Assembly: GCA_012274445.1 (NCBI GenBank)
Contig: JAAROD010000004.1
Span: 930,001-994,000 of the forward strand
Direction of reading: 5' to 3'
From: Sclerotiophoma versabilis
Lineage: Eukaryota > Ascomycota > Dothideomycetes > Pleosporales > Didymellaceae
DNA length: 64,000 nucleotides
Shown here: piece after piece, positions 53,636 to 63,512 of the stretch
Layout of the letters: each line of letters opens with the position of its first letter
Numbering within the stretch: the stretch's first letter is position 1
Translations under genes and position numbers: made by a program
Notes under the pieces: model-generated
What the model was told of the DNA's origin: nothing
Databases searched by the model: none
What the model saw: only the letters and a program-made list of their open reading frames with translations

Positions 53636-55053
53636 CTAAGGCAGTACAGCTACGAGTCTACCCCCGCTAATCTCCCTTCTCCTCATCCTGTCGAGACCTT
53701 CATTGATGGCACCTAGCCCAGCTACTTTTCCTACAACATCTGGTGGCACCAACAAACCCTTCACGAGCAGTCTCTCGCACCAAGCACTTAGTGCCTCGCC
53801 AACTTCCGGAATTTCATGGAAGAGCTTGATTGGTACGTTGTGCAATGTTACATCTTCCGGAATGTCGGTCTTCGGTAGCCCCGTTAGTCCAACCAAGTGT
53901 GACCGTGGAGCATCTTCTGTGTGCTCCAAAGGTGTCGATGGTGGTGTAGGGAGCTTGGAATCTTTGCGTTCGTAATTCTGTGTATCCTTTGGCAATGTAC
54001 TAATCGGAGAAGTCGAAGATGCGAGTGAACGTAATAGATGAGCAGCGGATTCTTTGCCTACAGTGTCAAAGCCGAAACGTGCACCGTCCTTTGTGGCTCG
54101 CCTGATCACGTCGATCGCTCTCTCAGAGTCGTGAGAATCCACAAGCAAGTCCGGTCTTGTGGCTAGATTCGATGACAATCGTATTCCGTGCTTTGCGTTG
54201 TCGACGACAGAAATGATTCTCAAACCTGTCAACCTTGCAAGCTGTTTTGTGAGATGCGCACTCGTGGAGCTACCGCCCCAAATGACAAGCCAGTCTCCAG
54301 CTTGGGCTCGATCGAATTCGTCAATGTTCTCGAGGCACTCCTTCCTGATGTCTGCTGGCAACCTTTCAGGGTCAATGTTGCGCACGATCTTCAAAAGATC
54401 TGGACCATCTTCGACACCTTCAAAACTGACGCCCATGCAAATACCCAACGCCAACACCGCGGATACGAAAGCCACACCAAGAATACTTCCAGACTCTGCG
54501 GAAACATTAAGTGGAAGTCGTATCGTGTTGAACGATGAAGCTATGCTGTATTCTTGGAAAGCAGCCTTGCGTAGATCGCGATAGTCGGTCGAAGGTATTA
54601 TTACAACGTCGCCTTCGCGTACACGAGAGTTTAGGGTTTTAGGTGCTTTAATGACTACACCGGAAAGTTCGCGACCGGAGATGAACGGGAAGACAGGAAC
54701 ACCGAAGTTAAAGTCACTGGTTAATTGTCAAAACCATAATGACTCGATATCTGAAGGTTTTACACTTACGGTGACTTCCAGTCAATAGGGTTCAATCCCG
54801 CTGCAGTGACCTTGACCAACAGTTCTGTGTCATTCTGTACCTCTGGAATAGCATGATCGATATCCACCTCATATGGTTGACGGATTGCATGGAGCAACAA
54901 TGCAGACTGTCGTTCGGGATGTTTCTTATCCACCACATTGCGCTGAAATTGGTTATGTATGCCATCGGTTGTGCTCTCTGGTGCTGGATCTTCGGCTTCG
55001 GTCTGTGTGGGTGCCTTTGAGACACTCTTGGGTCGCCATCGCCAGGAAACCAT
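53636..55053 (-). CDS. Medium-chain dehydrogenase/reductase (zinc-independent type), 454 aa
   Basis: Exon 1 54770-55053, 53-bp intron, exon 2 53636-54716. It fits the quinone oxidoreductase/trans-enoyl-reductase-like branch of the MDR superfamily: the GroES-like N-terminal part LLVKVTAAGLNPIDWKSPDF (spanning the splice), FPFISGRELSGVVIKAP and VREGDVVIIPS; then the cofactor Rossmann segment WLVIWGGSSTSAHLTKQLAR (the G-G-S-S-x-x-x pattern of fungal NAD(P)H enoyl reductases), RIISVVDN and ARFGFDTVG. No catalytic-zinc Cys/His set is present. The N-terminal 55 residues and a Pro/Ser-rich insert (PKDTQNYERKDSKLPTPPST) are extra compared with the usual 340-370 residues. It reduces an alkene or ketone, probably with NADPH. 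Divergent partner of monooxygenase 2. Confidence 0.88.
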
Positions 55054-55664
55054 GATGAAGTCGATTTGGAAAAGCGAACAAGGCTGAGTGTTTGGTAGTC
55101 AAGTCTCTCCCGGCGAAGAAAAAAAGTTGAAGTACGGACTCGAAATTAGCGTAGTGTTCAGCTGCAGCTCAGTGGCCACGTCCCAACTACTGAATGGGCA
55201 TTCCCGGACAGGCAACTTCGTCATTATACAGGGTGGTCAGGAAAGAAGCTAGTGGGTAGGTACAGGAATATCCCCATCACTTCTGTCGGTGTCTACGGCC
55301 TCTTCACGGGGACCCCTCTGTCGGCATTGTGGAGTCCAATGGCGTGGTAATCATCTTGGTGGAGAAGGCCCGTGATAAGCCACTAAAGCCGAGCTACAGG
55401 GTGGCTAAATTGAGGACCGAAGACGACCTTTGTCAGGCATATACCGCGGTAAGATTCCGTGTCCTGTTATGCGATGCTGATTTGTGTTGGGGTCGGGAGA
55501 TAAGCGATTGCGTGAATACAGATGAAAGCACACCATCATCTGCCCCATCGAACCGAAGCAACATCAAACAGCGACATCGGATCCATATGTACTCAAGCAA
55601 ACCTCAGTAAGCACAAAAGGACTCAAGCCGATATCACGACATTCTTCTAAAGACAAACAAAATT
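55054..55664. promoter_or_regulatory. Divergent reductase/monooxygenase-2 promoter
   Basis: 611 bp between opposite starts, so shared control is likely. The right 80 bp are A/C-rich leader (CACATT, ACATCAAACAG, AGACAAACAAAATTATGG). A plus-strand frame at 55329-55610 has no support. No clear TATA. Confidence 0.4.
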
Positions 55665-57362
55665 ATGGCGCCCCAAAAGAAATGGATTGTGAATGCGTTC
55701 GTAGAGATGTGTAAGTTCACGTGACCGCATGCCAGCTCAACGTCATGCCCACCTATTGCGACACTTCCCCGCTTGGGGATAGTTTTCTTCTACCCGTACT
55801 GGCTGATGATAGACTAACTCGAAAATAAACAAACAGGCAGTGGCCATCAGTCGCCTGGACTGTGGAGGCACCCGGAAGATCACTCGCATGAGTTCGGCGA
55901 TGTTGAACATTGGGTCGAACTTGCAAAACTCCTAGAAGAGGCGAAATTCCACGGCATCTTCATTGCCGATGTCCTTGGTGGCTATGACGTTAGTTCTGTA
56001 AGAACTGAAGGTGTGATAGCAAGTTCTGACAACGCTGAAGGTCTACAATGGCAACCTTGACGCTGCGAAGATCTCTGGCGCACAATGGCCTGTGAATGAG
56101 CCGCTCAGTGTCGTAAGTGCAATGGCAGCAGCAACAAAAAGTATTGGCTTCGGTGTAACAGTTTCGACAACATATGAGCAACCGTATCACCTGGCTCGTA
56201 GGTTATCGACGGTTGATCACCTCTCGAAGGGGCGGCTGGGCTGGAATGTAGGTCATTGCGACTCAGCCTGTCAAGTATAAGACTAAGGTACTTGCAGATC
56301 GTTACTAGTTACCTCGATTCGGCTGCTCGCAACATGGGCTTTAAGGAGCAAGTGGCAGTAAGTACTACTAACTTCATGGCTGTGCAGCACTGACTGTAGC
56401 AGCACGACGAGAGGTACGCGCAAGCCGAGGAATATGTGAAAGTGATGTACAAGCTCTTCGAATCATCGTGGAGAGATGATGCAGTTGTTCTTGACCGTGA
56501 GAAGGGTGTGTACACTGTCCCAAACAGGGTCCGCGAGATCAATCACAACGGCAAGTACTTCACAGTACCCGGGCCTCACATCTGCCAGCCAAGCCCACAA
56601 CGCACTCCACTTCTGCTCCAAGCTGGAACCTCCAAAGCTGGCAAACAGTTTGCAGCACAGAGTGCGGAAGCTATCTTTGTCAGCGCGTTCAGCCCTTCCG
56701 TACCTGCAAAGAGCATTGCAGAAATTCGGGAGCTTGCAGCTACGCAACATAAACGGGACCCAAACAACATCAAGGTCCTTGCCCTTGTGACTCCTATCAT
56801 TGGGCGGACCGAGCAAGAAGCCCAAGCCAAGTTAGCTGATTATCGTAAATATGCTTCTCTCGATGGTGCTCTGGCTCTGTTTTGCGGCTGGACAGGTATC
56901 GATCTCGGGAAATACGGCGATGATGAGGAGCTACGTCAGGTCGAGAGTAACGCTGTGCGATCGACCGTAGAGGCGTACGCAAAATTCTCTCCCGGTACCT
57001 CGAAGTGGACAAAGCATACCGTTGCTGAACACGTAAGCATTGGTGGTAATGGTCCCATCATCGTTGGCACTCCGGCTCAAGTTGCTGACGGCCTGCAAAC
57101 GTGGGTCGACGAGGCTGATGTCGATGGATTTAACTTCGCGTACGCGTTGTTCCCCCAATCTTTCAAAGACATCATCGAGCTGCTGCTTCCAGAGTTGAAG
57201 GCGCGAGACCTATTTTGGGAGGATTATGCTGTTCCTGGAGGCACATACCGGGAGAACTTCTACGGAAAGCCTGGCCAGAAGGGCCCACTGGATGAACATG
57301 TCGCATCGAGATACCGTTGGAAGGCTGGTGTGGATGCGAAAGACCACATCATCCCCGAATAA
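55665..57362 (+). CDS. FMN-dependent NtaA/SnaA/DszA-type monooxygenase 2, 475 aa
   Basis: Exons 55665-55710, 55837-55988, 56041-56247, 56298-56357 and 56400-57362. Same superfamily as monooxygenase 1: KKWIVNAFVEMCSGHQSPGL, HGIFIADVLGGYDVYNGN, STVDHLSKGRLGWNIVTSYL (flavin site, joined by splicing), QHDERYAQAEEYVKVMYKLF, SPQRTPLLLQAGTSKAGKQF, CGWTGIDLGKYGDDEEL and SIGGNGPIIVGTPAQVADGL. It differs from copy 1 throughout and has four introns at other positions (copy 1 has one), so the two are old paralogs rather than a recent tandem duplication. It lacks the N-terminal extension of copy 1. The exon 5 acceptor could be 56400 or 56403, one Gln apart. It needs an external FMN reductase, which is absent in this window. 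The substrate is unknown. Confidence 0.9.
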
Positions 57363-58069
57363 AATTCAGAATAACAGAGTGAAAGAAATCGAGGTTGATG
57401 ATAGAGTCTAGCGCACCTAGCCATTGCTGACTAAGACGCACGGGGTTGCTATCTACTCTTTCTTTCTCGACGGACATCTTCGATGCGATATGCATATGCC
57501 ATACATCAGGCCACGACTTCTATCAATTTTGTGATGTTGTAGTCCAATCTGCCTAGAGAGGTACCAATTCAGCGACCGTAAGCCGTTCAATTCCCACCTC
57601 ACCATTTCCAACAGGCGTCAATTGCAAGTTACAAGCAACGAAGAGCACAATATCTGTCTCGAAATGCCTCGTCCCGAGCTGGGTCTGAAATTCTCGGCAA
57701 AATCAGGGGGTGTTGCTAGAGTGTTGCTGCAAGCGCGCCACAAACGCTGCGCAGGATGAGAATTGTTCAGGCTACAGCAAGCCTTTCAGCCCAGAGAGTG
57801 TCTCACAGGGAGTATTGGGACTTGGCATGCTGATGATAATGACTTTTAGGCTTGGTGGTCGTATGATATACCTTTTGAAAATCGATTGTGCCATGCGCGC
57901 ACCTAATCACATCATGAAATTAGCCTGTTCAGGGGATTACCTTATCGAGCTTCGAAACTACACAACGCACGCGGAATAACGTCGGGAAGCCACAATATGC
58001 AGGAAACATGTATCAAAGAGAAGCGTTCATGACAACGCGAAAAGCACATCCATCGCTCATCTACACACT
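57363..58069. other. Intergenic, 707 bp
   Basis: 3' flank of monooxygenase 2 and former promoter of the UNC93-like pseudogene. Open frames at 57710-57979 have no protein character. Nothing else is recognised. Confidence 0.4.
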
Positions 58070-59541
58070 ATGGCTGACAAGGTTGTCGGACCAGAGGTGG
58101 AGCAAGCGCAAGAAGGTCAAGCGCTGAAACCTGTCTCACGCTTCACAAGATGGTATGGAAGTCTGCTCTTCACGAGATGATATCGAAGTCCGCCCTTCAA
58201 CGTCATAGTTGCTGGCTTGATCAGTTTCACTCAACCTGGGATATGGAATGCTCTCAACAGTACGTTCTGAAAATAAATGTGTCTCTCTAGCAACAGCTGA
58301 TAGAAAGCAGATGTAGGAGCTGGCGGTCAGCAAGAACCATATCTCGTCAACGTCGCCAACTCCCTCACTTTAGGTCTCATGGTCTTTGGCTGTTCAATCT
58401 TTGCCATCGATGTGCAAATGAATTTGGCCTGAGAAATGTGTTGATCCTAGGAAAACTTGGATATGAGCCTTACTCTGCGTCTTTATATGTGAAAAGTAGG
58501 TGCGGTACTGAGTATTTCATCCTCTTCGGTGGCGCTCGCTACCTGTGGTCTCGCAGCCTCCGCACTCTGGGCATCTGAAGGCGCGATCGCACTTGGCTAC
58601 GCAGACAACTGATCGGCTCATCAATTCAAACATCCCTAAACTACAAGAGCGGTCAGCGAGGGAAAGTTGGCTACACGACGTGTATTGTTCTGATTGCCTC
58701 ACAATGTCTCGGCCTGCGCCTCGCACTCCTTATCTCACCACCTCAAAAAATCATATACCGCGACGGTCGTAAAGTTCCTGACCCAACCAAGAACAAAGCC
58801 GTCATGAGGGAGGTATCGAGATGGTGGGCTTTACTCTCAGACAGTCGCTTCTACCTCCTAATTCCCGTCATGATCGGGTTCAACTACAATAACACCTACC
58901 AAGGCATTTACCTGACAAAATACTTCTCTGTTCGCGCACGCACACTGGTCTCGCTCACGTCCGATATTGCAGCTTCCATTGCGAATGTGTTGTGGAGCTG
59001 GTTTTACCATACAAAGTGGTTCAGTCGCCCGGCGCTGGCGAAGGGGATATGGGCATTTTCTCCGTGATAATGCTCGCGCTGTTTGGGTGGCAGGTCGCCA
59101 ATGAGAAATTGTATGCCGAGACCGTTCCAAAGTTCACGCTGGACTGGGATCTACCTGGATTTGGTCGTGGTTTGGCGGTCAATATGCTATTCCGGTAAGT
59201 TGTATCTATCAATTTCGTACGCCTTTTGCTTACAAACTTACAGATTCATGAATGAGTCGCATTATATGTTCGTGTACTGGATTCTTGGTGCTTTTTTCAA
59301 CGACATCGAGACCTTGACACTTGCTGTCGGCCTATTCCGATCCTTTGAGTCCGTTGGATCCTGTTTAGCATTCAGTATCGGTACGACAAAGATCAAGCCT
59401 ATGATTAACTTGATCATTGCATTTGTGATGTTCTTTGTTACAGTCCCTTCCACATTTGCGGCGACATTCTTGGTCCCCAAGCGGCCGGTTGATGAGCGCA
59501 AAGGGTTACCAGACGACGAGTCAGTTGAGATCGAGAAGTGA
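58070..59541 (+). pseudogene. UNC93-like transporter pseudogene
   Basis: Starts plausibly at ATG 58070 (MADKVVGPEVEQAQEGQALK). It follows the UNC93-like order: FNVIVAGLISFTQPGIWNAL, VGAGGQQEPYLVNVANSLTL, VLILGKLGYEPYSASLY, SALWASEGAIALGYADN, MREVSRWWALLSDSRFYLLI, NNTYQGIYLTKYFSVRARTL, VIMLALFGWQVANEKLYAET, FGRGLAVNMLFR, then (after an apparent intron) RFMNESHYMFVYWILGAFFN to a normal end. It is broken: a 27-bp tandem duplication (58141-58194) puts TGA at 58178-58180; TGA follows YADN at 58609; and frameshifts occur near 58660-58790 and 59055. The last exon is still clean. The copy is related to the intact gene at 51711-53323 but not identical in motifs, so it is an older duplicate. Confidence 0.85.
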
Positions 59542-59680
59542 AAGATCTGTACACTGGCTTAAATTCACTGCGCTATGAGGGTTCTTGTCCTAACCGTTAG
59601 ATTTATGGCTCTAGACCTTGTGTCTTCCACTGGCGAAACAATGTGTGATTTGGGGCGTATAGTCACTTCTAGGCTCTTGC

Positions 59681-60307
59681 TCACAGCCTCACATCCTCCC
59701 AATCTTGACTCTGCGAGAACCCCAGATGGAACCTCCCCGTCTTCGCGAAGCTTAATGTCGCCACATCTGTCTCAAAGTTCATCACCTTTCCACCGACTTC
59801 TCCCGAGTCAGCCAAGAAATGTGCATGTATCCTCGGTCCAGAAATCCCCTTCATCCACGTCGGTACCACATATCCGAACACAATACCATTCTTGTCATGC
59901 TGCTCCCCGCCATCCGAAAAATCAACAGACTTGAACATGCCTACCACCTTGAACGGCGCAAGCGTATTCACAGCCCTTGCATGCGCTAACTTGGGACTCG
60001 AAATCAAATCATCGAGACTCTCCATGTCGAGGCTTGGAACTTCCATCCGGAACGTGGGGCGGAAGATGGTGACCATGGCGAATGGGAGACGGGCGTCCAT
60101 GGGCGCTGGAGAGGCTTTGTTATCGCTTGTAACAGCGTAGGCTTCGCCATTGTTCAAGATCATAAGTCTTCCGTCTTCATAGCTGCCGATGCCGTCTGTG
60201 CCGTGGGATGTCAGGTCTGCTGTCCGTGGTTGGCCCTGGCTGAAGCCGGCGGCTGTGGCGGCGGTGGTGCCGAATTGGAAGATGTCGTTGGGTATCGAGG
60301 CAACCAT
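59681..60307 (-). CDS. Alpha-acetolactate decarboxylase, 208 aa
   Basis: Converts (S)-2-acetolactate to acetoin (EC 4.1.1.5). Single exon from ATG 60307 (MVASIPNDIFQFGTTAATAA); the longer open frame upstream starts with a non-ATG codon and its extra 45 residues look non-coding. Family motifs: FQFGTTAATAAGF at the start, DLTSHGTDGIGSYEDGRLMI, MDARLPFAMVTIFRPTF, FKVVGMFKSVDF, and ISGPRIHAHFL with the zinc His pair (161, 163); a third zinc His fits FHLGF (about 194). Best known from bacteria (BudA/AlsD), but homologs occur in many ascomycetes. Fungi make acetolactate in branched-chain amino-acid synthesis, so this enzyme could spill it to acetoin. It is convergent with the UNC93-like pseudogene; membership of the oxygenase cluster is uncertain. 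Confidence 0.92.
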   Translation of the reverse strand: MVASIPNDIFQFGTTAATAAGFSQGQPRTADLTSHGTDGIGSYEDGRLMILNNGEAYAVTSDNKASPAPMDARLPFAMVTIFRPTFRMEVPSLDMESLDDLISSPKLAHARAVNTLAPFKVVGMFKSVDFSDGGEQHDKNGIVFGYVVPTWMKGISGPRIHAHFLADSGEVGGKVMNFETDVATLSFAKTGRFHLGFSQSQDWEDVRL

Positions 60308-60921
60308 TGCGTATTTTATGTCTGTTTGCTTCTCAGGAAGATTTGGTATAGAGCGTGAGATATGAGGGGATATATTAATGGATCCGGATGTCGAGGAGAC
60401 CCGGCTTTCAGTGTCCGGTGATTCCCCGGTTCGGTTTTCCAAGGTCTATGTTGGTGTATTCCCTGTATAATGGACGAGAGATTGATCCTGCTCCTACAAT
60501 ACTATTGCTACCGAGCTGTGTTTGAATGTATCAGGGACAATTTCACTGTTCACACGGTGAATAGAGCTCGGATGAGATAGATGCTGCAGTGACGTAGTGT
60601 TGGCTCCAGACAAAAAGAAAGCAACACCAGCGAAGGATTCGAAACGTATGCTGAATCAGTTCTACGGCAAGTAAATAATCAGTTCGAAGCCTCGATTCGA
60701 GGTCTCGAAGGTGTTGTTCACGAAGTCTGTGAACAGGAAGGTGCAGCCGGACAGACTTAGCGTCATGTCTGTGCGTCAAAAGTCCCAGAGCCCTTGCCCG
60801 CAACCTTGCGATCAACAGTCGCAAAACCGCAATATACATTATATGCAGACAACCTCACTCGTTCGCTAAGCCTTTCATTCACATTATCGTACTTAACAGT
60901 AGAAGTGCTCAATTCGCCACC
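60308..60921. promoter_or_regulatory. Divergent acetolactate decarboxylase/mpp6 promoter
   Basis: 614 bp between divergent starts. Near the ATG of mpp6 the sequence is CA-rich (ATTCGCCACCATG). The direct repeat GAAGCCTCGATTCGAGGTCTCGAAGG-type stretch around 60690-60715 is an imperfect palindrome (CCTCGATTCGAGG, 60693-60705). No TATA is seen. Confidence 0.4.
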
Positions 60922-61799
60922 ATGTCGGGCGATACGCCAAAGTCGATGTCGAATCGGCTCATGACAATGAAGGTAAGCTTTTCAGACGCGTGCATTCCGA
61001 GGCAATTGCTGACAGAAGACCAGTTCATGCAGCGTTCAGCGGCGAAAAACGTAGCATCATCGCCGACAGCATCAAATGGCCCCGCTTCAAAGAAAGTACG
61101 ACTCTCGACCGGCGGCTCCGTTGCTGCAGACCATCAGATCCTCCAATCCGCGCTCGCTGAAGAAGCGAAGAAACAACAAGAGGCGCTTGACAAAGCTGCG
61201 AAATACACAGGCGAAACTAAGTGGGTACTCAGCTACAATGATGCATTGGAAGGCAAACGAGGGGATACTCTCACTGTCAGACAGGCAGGGTTTGCAGAAC
61301 TCGATGCAGAGGGCAGCGAAGATGAGGAAGAAGAGTCGGTACAGCCAGTAAGGAGACAATATGGTGGTGGTGTAAAAAAAGCAGACGTACGTTGCTATCG
61401 GCAAGCCCTGGACATTGCGCTGACAACGAATAGAAACCTGTGTTCGAGAAAACAGAAGGCTCCGAGGAGGAGACTGACCCCTCCTCTGAAGATGAGTACG
61501 ACTCGGACGATCCGACCGCCGAGCTCATACGCGAGACGAAGCGAGAGATGTCTTCCAAAAAACGTGAATCGCGAAAGAGCCTGGGGGATGCTTCGCCGAG
61601 AGGACCACCCAGACCGATAAACGAAGACGCCAATCTCGATCGTCTAACTTCACTGAGCGGAGGTCGCAAGCCTGCCGGACGTGACATGAGTAACATGGAG
61701 TGTTTCAAATGTGGGCAGAAGGGACATGCGAAGGCAGACTGTCCAAACCCTGGCCGCGGTTCTGCTGGACGAGGCAGAGGTCGAGGCGGTCGAAGGTAA
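60922..61799 (+). CDS. mpp6: Mpp6-like exosome cofactor with C-terminal CCHC zinc knuckle, 259 aa
   Basis: Exons 60922-60972, 61024-61386 and 61434-61799. KSMSNRLMTMKFMQRS (residues about 6-21, joined by splicing) matches the conserved N-terminus of MPHOSPH6/Mpp6 (LSKNLLRMKFMQR). ETKWVLSYND (about 90-99) matches its second conserved block. Mpp6 docks the Mtr4 helicase on the nuclear RNA exosome in surveillance and rRNA trimming. A middle acidic region (GSEDEEEESV; GSEEETDPSSEDEYDSDDPT) follows, then the zinc knuckle CFKCGQKGHAKADC (C-x2-C-x4-H-x4-C, about 230-243) and an RG-rich tail (GRGSAGRGRGRGGRR), both absent from yeast and human Mpp6. The knuckle and RGG tail would add RNA contact. The splice sites are standard. 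Confidence 0.82.
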
Positions 61800-62422
61800 A
61801 ATCACGCCAGCATGGTGTACACCTCCCACAAGACATGACGCCTGACAGCAATTGGTCAAGTATTGCAGTAACAAGGTAGATCACTGAACAGAAAGCTCTG
61901 CAGCTGGTCGTGTGTGGCCTATCAGCGTTCAACTGGCGCCCTTCTGATCTGGAGACGCTGCACGCTTGAATGCAGAACAAGCGAGAGCTGAATGGGAGGC
62001 TTGTCCGCAGCAATGCTCAGTAGGCTTGCGTGGACATGAGGGGTAGAGCTGATATTTACTCTTCCCCGCACCCCGTAGCTGCCAGCTAGTCGCCTGGCTG
62101 TTCAGCCGCAAGCCATGACAACTGCTATCACGATATAGTACTCTACGGCGCTCCACACGTGCCAAGATACATAAGACTTATGAAACGCGAACAGCGAATG
62201 GCAAATGACGCTGTTTCGGAGCGTCACTACCAACCTTGTCCCGCTCCAGCTTTGAATTCAGTAGAGCTGAGAAGCTCACGAATGGATGCGCCATACAACG
62301 GGATCTGGCTGCAAGCTGACTGCTCATACTATATAAGGAGCTGTTGCTATTCGTGTTGTAGGTAGCAAGCAAAGTCCAACAAGACCCTCCATCAGACTCT
62401 TCCTCGTCATCCGTCCATCACA
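61800..62422. promoter_or_regulatory. Promoter of the NTF2-like gene, with TATA box
   Basis: 623 bp. TATATAAG at 62330-62337 lies 86 bp upstream of the ATG at 62423 and is followed by a C/T-rich leader (CCATCAGACTCTTCCTCG, CATCACA). No gene is supported in the remaining 500 bp. Confidence 0.55.
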
Positions 62423-63023
62423 ATGTCGTTCCCAACCAAACCTGCCTTTGTCTACTACGGAGCCTGGAGTGACGACACTCGGGCCCATCCAGCTATGAAG
62501 TGGATGTGCGTTTCTTGTTTACTCCCATACCTTCCCCTCTGCCCTTCTAAGCCATACTAGGGAACAGTATACCATTTCCTTCGACTCCAAAGCCTCGGAC
62601 GAGATCAAGAATAAGTTCATGACCGACGACCACCTCCTGGTCCGCACTACGGGCCAAAGACATCAGGGAGCAGCAGAATCTGTCAGCGTGCTGTACAACG
62701 AGATCTATGCGCCCTTTGCAAAGTGGGCTCATATCCCTTACCACATCATCGCGTACGAGGTCGATGACGGGTGGGAGATGATGGGGCTGGCAACCATATA
62801 CTGGACTTTGGCTGTGCCCGGCAAGCAGGAGAGTGGTGAAAAGGTGAAGGATGCGGAAGGGAATGAGTGGGATGGAGCGAATCCGGCGGCGTTCAATTTC
62901 AGGTACAGAAAGGTTGGCGATGGGATTCGTTTGGCGAAGACGGAAATTGCGGCCGATCCGACGGCGGCGGTAGTGGGCATGTTGAAGAGGGGAATGATGA
63001 AGCCTGAGGATCTGCTCAAGTAG
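62423..63023 (+). CDS. NTF2-like (SnoaL-type) small protein, 181 aa
   Basis: Exon 1 62423-62505, 55-bp intron, exon 2 62561-63023. The fold is read from the cone-shaped-domain pattern: KWMEQYTISFDSKASDE helix, FMTDDHLLVRTTGQRHQG strand pair, YNEIYAPFAKWAHIPYHI, then long strands YEVDDGWEMMGLATIYW, FNFRYRKVGDGIRLAKTEIA. NTF2-like proteins serve as small-molecule isomerases, cyclases, decarboxylases or binding proteins; several act in fungal aromatic-metabolite pathways. No signal peptide. A strong TATA and leader suggest regulated high expression. It converges with the EthD-like gene 54 bp away, a companion type seen in polyketide loci. The catalytic class cannot be assigned. Confidence 0.72.
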
Positions 63024-63077
63024 GGTCATGGTTCCTTGCTCTTTCAGTTGTTTGAATAGTCCAGATGGGTGGTAGGG

Positions 63078-63512
63078 TCAGTTCACTTTCTCTCCGTGCT
63101 CAATCAACATGTATTCGTCGCCGACCATCATCTTCATCTGGCTGTCGTCCATGAAGTTCTTGTGATCACTGTTAAGTGCGGCGCCGTCCTTGTCATATAA
63201 GAACTTGGCCAGACACAAATAATCCGGGAAGACAAAGGTGCATATTGCATGGTACTCGATCAACTTTGCTTTTCCATGCATGATGTCCTGGATCGTCTTT
63301 CTGTCTCGGTCCAAGTGGTAGGTCAGACTGTAGGTGATAACACCGTGTCTTTGGAGGATTGGGACAGCTTGCTGAGCGTGATTGTTGTTGTAGTAGTCGA
63401 TGAAGTCGGCGTCTGACATGCCTTCTTTCTTCTTAATGTAGATGGTAGCCTTGACGACTTTGCGGAAGCCGGCGGTGTTCGGGTACCCCGCCTCGAAGGC
63501 TTTGGGTACCAT
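63078..63512 (-). CDS. EthD-domain dimeric alpha-beta-barrel protein, 144 aa
   Basis: Single exon. VVKATIYIKKKEGMSDADFIDYYNNNHAQQAVPIL (residues 20-54, quoted as blocks: KATIYIKKKEGMSDADF and IDYYNNNHAQQ) has the EthD pattern of a first strand, a 'G-x-S-x-x-x-F' helix and the Y-x-x-x-H active-site region. ITYSLTYHLDRD, YHAICTFVFPDYLCLAKFLY and MMVGDEYMLIEHGEKV complete the ferredoxin-like barrel. Fungal members of this family, beside NTF2-like and oxygenase genes, dehydrate or decarboxylate aromatic polyketides; others are uncharacterised. No signal peptide. It is convergent with the NTF2-like gene, and its promoter lies toward the right edge, so the cluster may continue outside the window. 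Confidence 0.8.
   Translation of the reverse strand: MVPKAFEAGYPNTAGFRKVVKATIYIKKKEGMSDADFIDYYNNNHAQQAVPILQRHGVITYSLTYHLDRDRKTIQDIMHGKAKLIEYHAICTFVFPDYLCLAKFLYDKDGAALNSDHKNFMDDSQMKMMVGDEYMLIEHGEKVN

Noticed and set aside
60308..60442. 45-residue N-terminal extension of acetolactate decarboxylase
   Set aside because: It begins at a non-ATG codon, and the family N-terminus matches the ATG at 60307.
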